NCBI RefSeq assembly: GCF_014648415.1
Contig: NZ_BMRB01000004.1
Coordinates: 186,001 to 250,000, forward strand
Length of the DNA: 64,000 bases
Reading direction: 5' to 3'
DNA from: Actinokineospora fastidiosa
Lineage (GTDB): Bacteria > Actinomycetota > Actinomycetes > Mycobacteriales > Pseudonocardiaceae
Shown piece after piece: positions 1 through 6,935 of this stretch. The notes under the pieces were generated by a model. The model was not told the origin of the DNA and ran no database searches. It saw only the letters and a program-made list of their open reading frames with translations. Position 1 is the stretch's first letter. Each line of letters starts with the position of its first letter. The translations under genes were made by a program, and so were the position numbers.

Positions 1-121
1 CGACCAGCCGCCCCTCCGCGCGCAGGAACAGCCCGTCGCCGCCCGCGTCGATGGCGGCGCGCAGGAACGCCGTCGCGGCGGGCAGCGCGTCGGCGGGCAG
101 CGCGAACTCCGCCCAGGTCAT
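1..121 (-). CDS. Probable NosO-like thiopeptide pyridine synthase, N-terminal fragment (partial)
   Basis: The ATG lies at 119-121 and overlaps the stop of the neighbouring radical SAM gene (ATGA coupling). Only 40 codons are in the window, beginning MTWAEFALPADALPAAT, and the rest lies beyond position 1. The fragment alone has no diagnostic motif. The assignment rests on order: in the nosiheptide cluster nosM, nosN and nosO are consecutive, and NosO is the [4+2] enzyme that builds the central pyridine. Here the fragment follows the precursor gene and a NosN homologue on the same strand, and no other pyridine synthase is visible in the window. It could instead be any small cluster protein. Confidence 0.5.
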   Translation of the reverse strand, partial: MTWAEFALPADALPAATAFLRAAIDAGGDGLFLRAEGRLV

Positions 122-1356
122 CCCAGCTCCGGCTGCGACATCGCCATCTCGAAGGCCAGCTCGATCAGGGTGAGCCCGGCGACCCTGCGGTCCAGCCGGA
201 TGCCGCGCTCGTCCTCCACCAGCCCGCGCCCGCGCAGGAACTCCGCCAGCGGGGCGATGGACGGGCGGGTCAGCACCTCGTCGAGGTCGGTGCCGGTGGA
301 CACCCGCCACTCCTCGCGCAGGATGCCGTCGAACATCGCCAGACCGGCCTGCAGGAACGACACCAGCGCGCGGTCCTGGCCTGCGGGCACGGCGATGTCG
401 AACCCGAGCGGGTCGGCGATGTACTGGTGCAGCCTGCCCTTGCTGTGGGAGAGGAACCGCTGGTCCACCAGCGAGATCGCGCCGGAGCCGAAGCCGACGG
501 TGTCGGCGCGCAGCTGGAAGTACATCGCCGCGAACGGCGAGACCCGTCCGAAGTAGCCGGAGGCGTACTCGGTCAGGCCCGCGTCCTCGATCATCTTGCG
601 GGCCTCGGTGAACAGGACCTGCTGGCGGCGCAGGTAGGCGCGCTTGTCGTCGCCCTGCATCTTCTTGCGCATGAACGTGCCCGGCGTCGGCCGGAACGAG
701 TACAGCGACAGGTGCGTCAGCGGCAGCGCCACCGCCTGCTCGACGGTGTCGCGCAGCTCGTCCATCTCCTGGTCGGGGAACCCCGACATGATGTCGATGG
801 ACACCTCGTCGAACCCGGCCTCGCGGGCGGCGTGCACGATCCGGCCCGCCTGGTCGGCGGTGTGGCGCCTGCCGAGCGCGCGCAGGCGGGTGTCGCTGAA
901 GGACTGCACGCCGCTGGACACCCGGTTGAAGCCCAGCTCCCGGAAGAACTCCAGCTTCTCCCGGTCGACGGTGTCCGGGCTGCACTCGATGGTCGCCTCG
1001 GCCACCCCGTCGAAGTCGAACGCCGAGCGCAGCGCCGACATCACCTGCGTTGCCTCGTCGCGGTCGAGGCTGCTGGCCGTGCCGCCGCCCCAGTAGACGA
1101 CGTACGGCTGCCCGGACAGCGCCGCCCCGCGCGCCTCGATCTCGGTGCACAGCGCCCGGATGTAGTTGCGCCGCACCGAGTCCTCGGGCTTGCGCAGCAG
1201 GTCCTTGGTCGGGATCGCCTGCACCCAGTCGCAGAAGGTGCACTTGGAATGGCAGAACGGCACATGCACGTACAGCATCAGCATGTGCCGTTCGTCGGTG
1301 CTGGAGGGCAGTGCCGACAGCGCCGCCTCGGCGGCGGCGGTCGCGGTGGGCGGCAT
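118..1356 (-). CDS. nosN: HemN-like radical SAM enzyme, class C methyltransferase type (NosN homologue)
   Basis: A 412-residue protein. The radical SAM cluster motif is Cys35-x3-Cys39-x2-Cys42 (CHSKCTFC), followed by the HemN-type SAM-binding segment WGGGTASSL. HemN-like class C radical SAM methyltransferases are typical of thiopeptide clusters. In nosiheptide, NosN methylates C4 of the precursor-bound 3-methylindolic acid and closes the ester-linked side ring to the core Glu. The core here keeps Glu6, so the same role is expected. The RBS AAAGGA precedes the ATG. The gene lies downstream of the precursor gene on the same strand, separated by a strong hairpin, and its stop overlaps the next start. 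A HemN-type housekeeping oxidase is unlikely in this context. Confidence 0.88.
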   Translation of the reverse strand: MPPTATAAAEAALSALPSSTDERHMLMLYVHVPFCHSKCTFCDWVQAIPTKDLLRKPEDSVRRNYIRALCTEIEARGAALSGQPYVVYWGGGTASSLDRDEATQVMSALRSAFDFDGVAEATIECSPDTVDREKLEFFRELGFNRVSSGVQSFSDTRLRALGRRHTADQAGRIVHAAREAGFDEVSIDIMSGFPDQEMDELRDTVEQAVALPLTHLSLYSFRPTPGTFMRKKMQGDDKRAYLRRQQVLFTEARKMIEDAGLTEYASGYFGRVSPFAAMYFQLRADTVGFGSGAISLVDQRFLSHSKGRLHQYIADPLGFDIAVPAGQDRALVSFLQAGLAMFDGILREEWRVSTGTDLDEVLTRPSIAPLAEFLRGRGLVEDERGIRLDRRVAGLTLIELAFEMAMSQPELG

Positions 1357-1391
1357 CGGCGGTCCTTTCGTCGTGGGGTGGTCGCGCCCGG

Positions 1392-1438
1392 GAAGGCGGC
1401 TCCCGCGGTGGGCGCCGGGTCCCGCGGAAGCCGCCTTC
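1392..1438 (-). terminator. Intercistronic stem-loop between precursor and nosN-like gene
   Basis: Arms 1392-1408 and 1422-1438 pair over 16 of 17 positions (one C-A mismatch), with a 13-nt loop. The hairpin sits about 50 nt after the precursor stop and about 36 nt before the next start region. It has no U-tract on the minus strand, so it more likely acts as an attenuator or RNA stabiliser than as a full terminator. This would give more precursor transcript than enzyme transcript, as is common in RiPP operons. Confidence 0.7.
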
Positions 1439-1486
1439 TCAGGTGTTACGCGTCGAACCCGCCGCGGCGCGCGCGGCGGAGCCGAG

Positions 1487-1636
1487 TCAGGACGAGCAGC
1501 TGCAGGAGCACTCGCAGGTGGTGCAGGAGGCCGACATGACCTTGGCCACGACCTCGCTGTCCTCCAGCCTGCTGTCGTCCAGGAACTCCGAGATCTCCAG
1601 GGAGTCGATGTTCAGCGCCGACAGGTCTGCTGCCAT
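1487..1636 (-). CDS. nosM: Thiopeptide precursor peptide, nocathiacin-type core (NosM homologue)
   Basis: A 49-residue peptide starting at the ATG at 1634-1636, with RBS GAGGTG just upstream. The 36-residue leader begins MAADLSALNIDSLEISEF and is acidic. The last 13 residues, SCTTCECSCSCSS, form the core. Nosiheptide is SCTTCECCCSCSS; the Ser at core position 8 is, from memory, that of nocathiacin. In this family Cys and Thr/Ser residues become thiazoles and dehydroamino acids, Ser1 and Ser10 condense to the pyridine, Glu6 and residue 8 anchor the indole, and the terminal Ser gives the amide. The gene diverges from the NosL gene across a regulatory region and is too short for most gene callers. 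Confidence 0.96.
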   Translation of the reverse strand: MAADLSALNIDSLEISEFLDDSRLEDSEVVAKVMSASCTTCECSCSCSS

Positions 1637-1750
1637 TGCGCACCTCTTTCACGTGTTGTTCCGGCAATTCCGGCCCCGCAACCGAAGTTATGGATCCGGC
1701 GCCGGGGGTGTCAAGGAATCCGGCTCGTGCGGCGACGGTTTCCGGAGCGG

Positions 1751-1779
1751 TTTCTACTACCGCTATAGGAGCGCTGTAA
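1751..1779. promoter_or_regulatory. SARP-type heptamer repeats in the divergent precursor/NosL promoter
   Basis: GCTATAG at 1762-1768 and GCTGTAA at 1773-1779 are spaced exactly 11 bp apart, with a weaker TTTCTAC at 1751-1757 in the same register. Direct heptamers with an 11-bp period are the usual binding pattern of SARP activators. The site lies in the 295-bp gap between the precursor gene (minus) and the NosL gene (plus), so one element could drive both arms. The SARP gene at 20697-21614 is the obvious candidate regulator. Confidence 0.6.
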
Positions 1780-1788
1780 GCAACGTCG

Positions 1789-1808
1789 AAGTGGTCTGTA
1801 AACCACTT
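1789..1808. promoter_or_regulatory. Perfect 7-bp inverted repeat, possible operator
   Basis: AAGTGGT at 1789-1795 and ACCACTT at 1802-1808 are perfect reverse complements separated by six bases. The right arm can also pair with AGTGG at 1811-1815. The repeat lies between the SARP-type heptamers and the NosL start. It could bind a dimeric regulator or act as a 5' UTR hairpin. No cognate regulator can be assigned from sequence. Confidence 0.4.
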
Positions 1809-1931
1809 GGAGTGGCGGTGTTCCGCTACTCGTCTTCGCAGGTCAGGCCGTTTTGGAAGGGATTAGAGGTGGTTGCCGGGCCACGCTGGCGGGTTGTAGG
1901 ACTTGGTGTGGGCGCCATCGAAAGGAACCCA

Positions 1932-3122
1932 ATGAGCGTTTATCCGGAGGCGGGAATGCGCGACTTCGTACTGCCCGACATGGCGGCCATTCGGGCCGAG
2001 GCCGCGACCGTCGACACCCGCGCGGTGCTCGGCGCTGGCGTCGACGACGTGGGCGCCTCGCGCGCCGCTGTCGCCCTCGCCCTGTGGTCCGACCGCTCGA
2101 TCGGCACCGCCGAACTGCAGGCGCTGGCCGAGGAGCGGTGCGCGGCGCGGGAGCCGCGGCTGCACACGTTCGTGCCGCTCTACACGACCAACCACTGCGA
2201 CTCCGAGTGCAAGATGTGCTCGATGCGCAAGGGGAACGCCCGCATGGAGCGGAAGTTCTCCGGCCGCAACGAGATCATCGAGCAGATGGAGATCCTGTAC
2301 CGCCACGAGGGCGTGCGCGGAATCGGCTTCCTCACCGGAGAGTACGAGGACAAGTACACCCGGCTCAGCACCGCGTTCCGCATCGGCTGGGCCATGCGCA
2401 CGGCGCTGGACATGGGATTCGAGCGCATCTACTTCAACATCGGCAGCATGGAGCCCGACGAGATCGCGGTGCTCGGCGAGTGGATCCAGCGCGACGAGCC
2501 GGTGACCATGTGCGTGTTCCAGGAGACCTACGACCGCGAGTCCTACCGGCGGTTCATGGGCAAGACGTCGGTTGGCGTGCCGAAGGCGGACTACGACCGC
2601 CGCGTCGTCTCCTTCGACCGCTGGCTGGACGCGGGCTACCGCTACGTCAACCCCGGCGTCCTGGTCGGCCTGCACGACGACCTCGACGCCGAGCTGGTCG
2701 CGCTGGTCGCGCACGGCGACCACCTGCGTGCAAGGGGCGCTGTCGTGGACCTGTCGGTGCCGCGCATGCGCCCGGCGATGAGCTCGCGGGACAGCACGCG
2801 GGTCAACGACGACGACTACCTGCGGATGATGGCCGTGATCGCCTTCGTCTGCCCCGAGCAGCGGCTGGTGCTCACCACCCGCGAGCCGCAGGAGTTCCAG
2901 GACCGCGCCATCGGCATGGCGGGCGTGATCAGCCCCGGCAGCCCCGACGTCGCGCCGTACCGGGCGGACTCGCAGGCGCGCAACGAGGAGACGACGTCGC
3001 AGTTCCTCGTCGCCGACCTGCGCAGGCCCCGGCACATCCTGGGCCGGATCGAGGCGGGCGGCACGCCGGTCGGGCACTTCGCCAACCCGTCGGTCGGCGC
3101 AGCGGTCATCCCGATCGGCTGA
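1932..3122 (+). CDS. nosL: 3-methyl-2-indolic acid synthase, ThiH-like radical SAM enzyme (NosL homologue)
   Basis: A 396-residue protein. The ATG at 1932 was chosen because AAAGGA precedes it by a few bases. Longer in-frame extension upstream runs through the regulatory region. The cluster motif Cys89-x3-Cys93-x2-Cys96 (CDSECKMC) is the NosL/ThiH pattern, and the size matches NosL. NosL rearranges L-tryptophan to 3-methyl-2-indolic acid by radical fragmentation-recombination. This acid becomes the side ring of nosiheptide and nocathiacin. The gene heads the rightward operon, and the genes that activate and transfer the indolic acid follow at once. Confidence 0.92.
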   Translation: MSVYPEAGMRDFVLPDMAAIRAEAATVDTRAVLGAGVDDVGASRAAVALALWSDRSIGTAELQALAEERCAAREPRLHTFVPLYTTNHCDSECKMCSMRKGNARMERKFSGRNEIIEQMEILYRHEGVRGIGFLTGEYEDKYTRLSTAFRIGWAMRTALDMGFERIYFNIGSMEPDEIAVLGEWIQRDEPVTMCVFQETYDRESYRRFMGKTSVGVPKADYDRRVVSFDRWLDAGYRYVNPGVLVGLHDDLDAELVALVAHGDHLRARGAVVDLSVPRMRPAMSSRDSTRVNDDDYLRMMAVIAFVCPEQRLVLTTREPQEFQDRAIGMAGVISPGSPDVAPYRADSQARNEETTSQFLVADLRRPRHILGRIEAGGTPVGHFANPSVGAAVIPIG

Positions 3123-3124
3123 GC

Positions 3125-3973
3125 ATGGCCACCGTCTACGTCCTGCACGGGCTGCTCGGCACGGCGTACGGCCACTTCGGCCACCAGATCACCGCGTGGC
3201 GGGACCGCCACCGCGTGGTTCCCGTCGACCTGCCCGGCCACGGCCGCTGCCCGCTCGACGCTGCGGAGGACTACCTCGACCAGGCGTACGGGTACGTGCG
3301 GGCGCTGGTGTCGCGGTTCGGGCCGGGCCGGGTGGTGGCCGCGTCGTACCTGGGCGGGCCGGTCGCGGTGCGGCTCGCCGCCGAGCACCCGGAGCTGGTG
3401 TCGTCGCTCGCGCTGACCGGCTTCGCCCCCGACCTGGACCGGGAGACCTTCCTGCGGCTGCTGGAGGGCTTCCCGCGTCTGGTGGAGGCCAGCCCGGAGC
3501 TCGCCGCCGAGTACGACCGCCTGCACACGCCCCGCTGGCGCCGCACGCTCGCGGTGTTCGGCGCGGCGGCGGCGCCCGCCGAGCTGGTCACCGGCGCCCG
3601 GCTCGGGGCGCTGGCCGCCGACGTGCTGCTGGTCAACGGCTCGCACAAGTCGGTGGAGCGGGAGGCGGCCGAGCGCGCGGGCGCGTTCGGCCCCCGGGTG
3701 CGCGGGCAGGTGCTCGACGGCGCGGGCCACATCGCCAGCCACGACGCGCCGGAGGCGTTCACCCGGGCCGTCGAGGCGTTCTGGCTGCGGTCGGACCTCG
3801 GGAACCTGCTGCAGGAGCGCGACGCGGGGCGGGCGCTGGACTCGCTGGAGACCGTGACGGTCGTGACCTACCTCAGGGGCATGGGCCTCGCGCCCGACGA
3901 GGCCATGCCGGACCGTCCCACGACGATCGAAGGATGGGGAGCATGGGCCGCCCAGCGTTCACTCGTTTCCTAG
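3125..3973 (+). CDS. nosK: Alpha/beta-hydrolase with C-terminal carrier-like tail (NosK, possibly fused to NosJ)
   Basis: A 282-residue protein starting two bases after the NosL stop. Residues 1-220 form an alpha/beta-hydrolase with the nucleophile motif AASYLGG (Ser74) and a late catalytic His in GAGHIASHD (His202). In nosiheptide, NosK moves the indolic acid from the carrier NosJ onto the precursor. The C-terminal 60 residues contain RALDSLETVTVV, whose DSL with Ser240 resembles a phosphopantetheine attachment site, and no separate carrier gene is present between NosL and NosI. I therefore infer a NosK-NosJ fusion. The acceptor here would be core Ser8 rather than Cys8. The carrier part is short, so its function is less certain than the hydrolase. 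Confidence 0.8.
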   Translation: MATVYVLHGLLGTAYGHFGHQITAWRDRHRVVPVDLPGHGRCPLDAAEDYLDQAYGYVRALVSRFGPGRVVAASYLGGPVAVRLAAEHPELVSSLALTGFAPDLDRETFLRLLEGFPRLVEASPELAAEYDRLHTPRWRRTLAVFGAAAAPAELVTGARLGALAADVLLVNGSHKSVEREAAERAGAFGPRVRGQVLDGAGHIASHDAPEAFTRAVEAFWLRSDLGNLLQERDAGRALDSLETVTVVTYLRGMGLAPDEAMPDRPTTIEGWGAWAAQRSLVS

Positions 3974-5205
3974 CCCCGGGCGGGGACCGCGGCGTGCGGT
4001 GGGGGACGGAGTTCGCCACGTGGGACGCGCTGCTGCGCACGGGCCGGGACCGGTCGCGGCTGGTCGAGCCGGGCTCGGCGTACGCGGTGGACCCCGCGGG
4101 CGGGCTGGACGCGATCGCGTCCCTGCTGGCCGTGGCCACCGTCCCCGACACCGTCCTGGTGTGGGCGTCGGGCATGAAGGGCAGGGAGCTGCTGCCCGGG
4201 CTGTCCGCCGTGGAGTGCCCGGTGCGCGAGGATCGTCCTCTGTGGGCAGTCGCGACCTCGGGCAGCTCGGGCGTCCCCAAGCTGGCCGTCGGGCACGCCG
4301 ACTCCTGGGAGCTGGTAGCCCTGCACTACGAGCAGGCCATGTTCCCCGGCGGTCTGCCGCCCGTGCTGGCGACCTGCCTGCCGCTGCAGTTCTCGGCGGC
4401 GTTCTTCATGACGCTGCTGCCGAGCCTGCTGCTGCGCAGGGATCTCGTGGTCTTCCCGGCGCAGGACTGGGAGCCGGTGGTCGCCGCTGCCGCCCGGGAC
4501 GAGGTGTTCGTCCTGGGCGTGCCCGCGCTCGCCGCGGCGGCGTGCCTGGGCATGACCGCGCCGGTGGACATGCGCCGCGCCCGGCTGTTCCTCGGTGGCG
4601 GCCACCTCAGCGCCACCCGGGTCGACCTGATCCGGTCGCGCTTCGCCGGGGCCGAGGTGGCCAACCTGTACGGGACCGCGGAGACCGGCGCCATCGCGGT
4701 CGACCACGACCCCGGCCACAACCGGCACGTCGGACCGCCGATCCCGGGCAAGGCCGTCTGGCTCGCCGACGCCGACGAGCACGGGGTGGGCGCGGTCGCC
4801 GTGGCCGGTCCCGACTGCTGCCGGTACGTCTGGCGGCCGGGGGAGGGCGTGACCCCCAACCCCGGCTACGTGACCGGCACCGACTACGCGCGCTTCGACG
4901 CCGACGGGAACCTGTGCCTGGAGGGCAGGGTCGACGGCGGGGAGAAGCTGCGGGGCGTGCTGGTGTACCCGCGCGCCATCGAGCGGCACCTGCTGGCCCT
5001 CGACGGCGTCGCGGACGTCCGCGTGCTGGTCCAGCGGCCGGACAACGGCCTCGAACACCTGGTGGCCAAGGTGGTCGGCCGGGTCGGGGAGGCCGAGGTC
5101 CGCGCCCACTGCGCCGCCCTGCCCGAGCCCGAACGCCCGACCCGCGTCGAGTGCGTGCCCGAGTCCGCGGCCCTGGCCGCCTACAGCGCCAACGGGAAGC
5201 TGTGA
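3943..5205 (+). CDS. nosI: Indolic acid AMP ligase (NosI homologue)
   Basis: A 420-residue adenylate-forming enzyme. The phosphate loop is ATSGSSGVPK, the core motif is NLYGTAETG, and the protein ends in SANGKL, placing the catalytic lysine next to the C-terminus. In nosiheptide, NosI adenylates 3-methyl-2-indolic acid and loads it on the carrier. The gene overlaps the end of the NosK-like gene by 31 bp and its stop overlaps the next start (TGATG). An in-frame ATG at 3934 would add three residues, but the GGGGAG just before 3943 favours the later start. Confidence 0.88.
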   Translation: MGRPAFTRFLAPGGDRGVRWGTEFATWDALLRTGRDRSRLVEPGSAYAVDPAGGLDAIASLLAVATVPDTVLVWASGMKGRELLPGLSAVECPVREDRPLWAVATSGSSGVPKLAVGHADSWELVALHYEQAMFPGGLPPVLATCLPLQFSAAFFMTLLPSLLLRRDLVVFPAQDWEPVVAAAARDEVFVLGVPALAAAACLGMTAPVDMRRARLFLGGGHLSATRVDLIRSRFAGAEVANLYGTAETGAIAVDHDPGHNRHVGPPIPGKAVWLADADEHGVGAVAVAGPDCCRYVWRPGEGVTPNPGYVTGTDYARFDADGNLCLEGRVDGGEKLRGVLVYPRAIERHLLALDGVADVRVLVQRPDNGLEHLVAKVVGRVGEAEVRAHCAALPEPERPTRVECVPESAALAAYSANGKL

Positions 5206-6935
5206 TGATCGACGAACGACGGTTCTCCGTCCGCGCCGACGCCTTCTACGTCCGCCACGACGACGGCGTCTGGCTGCGCAACAACATCGGCTCGTTCTCC
5301 ATCCGGGGCGCGAGCGCCTACGAGCTGGTGGGCGCGGTCTTCGCCAACCTCGATGGCAGGCGCACGGTCGCCGACATCTGCGCCGGGCTGCCGGAGAACG
5401 CCCGCACCTCGGTGTCCCGGCTGGTCGACACGCTGGCGGGCAACGGCTTCCTCCGCGAGGTCCGGCACGACCCCGAGCCGGTGCCCGCCTGGATGTCCGA
5501 GCGCTACGCGGCGCACCTGGCGTTCCTCGACCACCACGCCGACCGCCCCGTGGCCCGGTTCCTCAAGGCCCGCTCGGCGCTGATCGGGTGCGTGGGCGAC
5601 GGCGTCGCCCTGCGCGGCCTGCTGAGCGCGCTCGCGGAGTTCGGCCTGGCCCGCGTGCGGGTGGAGTCGGCCGACGCGGACGCGCCGGACCTGGTCGCCG
5701 AACTGGGCGCGACCGACCCGGGCTTCCGCTGGGAACTCGGCACGGTCGCCGACGCCGACGTCGTACTGGTGGCGACGGACAAGGACAGTCCCGCGGCCGC
5801 CGACGTGCCGGTCACGGCCCCGGTCGGCGTGCTGGGCCGGTGCGGCGAGTACGTCGTCGCCGTCCCGCCTGGCGTGGGCCGCGACTGGTGCTGGGAGTGC
5901 GTGCACCGTTCGATCGCCGTCCCGGTCGCGGTCTCGGCCGCGGACCACCCGCCCGCCGCCGCTCCCGCCACGATCGGCGCGCTGCACCTGGCGCAGCACA
6001 CGTTCGCCAGGCTCGCGGACATCACCCTGCCGACCGCGGACACGGTGACCTCGGTCGAACCGGTGGCCCCCGCGGTGCGCAGCCACACCGGCCGCAGGCA
6101 CCCCCTGTGCGGCAGGCACCCCCGGCCCGCCGACCACGCCGCGCGGCCGACGCGGGTGGAGGCGGTGCGGCCGGATATCGCGGCGTCGACCGACTCGGCC
6201 GAGTCGATCGCGGTGTCCGACCGGATCGTGGCCGTGACGACCGCGTGGACCGACCAGGTGGCCGGGCCGCTGCACTCGCTCGGCGAGGGCGGCCTGGAGC
6301 AGGTGCCGGTGTCGGCCAGCAGCTGCCTGGTGGCCGATCCGGCGAGCACCGCGTCCGCGCCCGACACCCGGCTGGTCGTCTGCCGGGCGCTCGCCGCCCG
6401 GGAGGCGCGCAACCAGGCCGTCCTGTTCGCCGTCGAGTGGCTTGTCCGGCGCACCGCCGAGGTGCTGGGGGAGCCGGTCGACGGGTTCGCCGTCGGGGCC
6501 GGGTGGACGTGGGACGAGGCGGTCTACCGGGCTCGGCTGACCGCTGCCGCCGCCCTGCCGCCCACGTCGCTGTCCTGGCGGCCCGCCGCGGACACCGATC
6601 ACCCGGTCGGGGACTTCCTCGCCGAGACCCTGCGCGCCGAGGGGCGGCCGTGGTGCGCCACCTCGGTCGAGCCGCTGGCCGGGGGACTGGTGCGCGCCCG
6701 GGTCCGCACCACCGACTTCGAGGTCGCCACCGCCATCGGCGTCGACGACGACCACGCCGTCCGCAGCGCCCTGCTGCACGCGGTGACCGCGGGCTCCGAC
6801 GGGCACACCGCCCACCTCGCCCCGCCCGAGTGGCTGACCGGCGACGTCGAGCCGGTCGACCTGGCCCGGCTCGTCCCGTTCCTGGGCGCGGACGCCGCCG
6901 TCGTGGGCGTCCGGCTGCCGGGGGTGGGCCGGTGA
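5205..6935 (+). CDS. nosH: Ocin-ThiF-like partner protein for azole formation (NosH homologue)
   Basis: A 576-residue protein translationally coupled to the ligase before it and to the YcaO gene after it. The N-terminal 90 residues (VRADAFYVRHDDGVWLRNN onward) resemble the small leader-binding winged-helix region of partner proteins. The middle has an E1/ThiF-like layout with a CWEC pair. In nosiheptide and thiomuracin the equivalent protein binds the leader and delivers the core to the YcaO enzyme. It has no obvious ATP-binding site of its own. Family assignment rests on position, size and these weak motifs. Confidence 0.78.
   Translation: MIDERRFSVRADAFYVRHDDGVWLRNNIGSFSIRGASAYELVGAVFANLDGRRTVADICAGLPENARTSVSRLVDTLAGNGFLREVRHDPEPVPAWMSERYAAHLAFLDHHADRPVARFLKARSALIGCVGDGVALRGLLSALAEFGLARVRVESADADAPDLVAELGATDPGFRWELGTVADADVVLVATDKDSPAAADVPVTAPVGVLGRCGEYVVAVPPGVGRDWCWECVHRSIAVPVAVSAADHPPAAAPATIGALHLAQHTFARLADITLPTADTVTSVEPVAPAVRSHTGRRHPLCGRHPRPADHAARPTRVEAVRPDIAASTDSAESIAVSDRIVAVTTAWTDQVAGPLHSLGEGGLEQVPVSASSCLVADPASTASAPDTRLVVCRALAAREARNQAVLFAVEWLVRRTAEVLGEPVDGFAVGAGWTWDEAVYRARLTAAAALPPTSLSWRPAADTDHPVGDFLAETLRAEGRPWCATSVEPLAGGLVRARVRTTDFEVATAIGVDDDHAVRSALLHAVTAGSDGHTAHLAPPEWLTGDVEPVDLARLVPFLGADAAVVGVRLPGVGR

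Noticed and set aside
1446-1667. 73-codon minus-strand frame over the precursor gene
   Set aside because: It is in another frame than the precursor and is His/Leu/Arg-rich shadow; the 49-codon frame has the RBS, leader and core.
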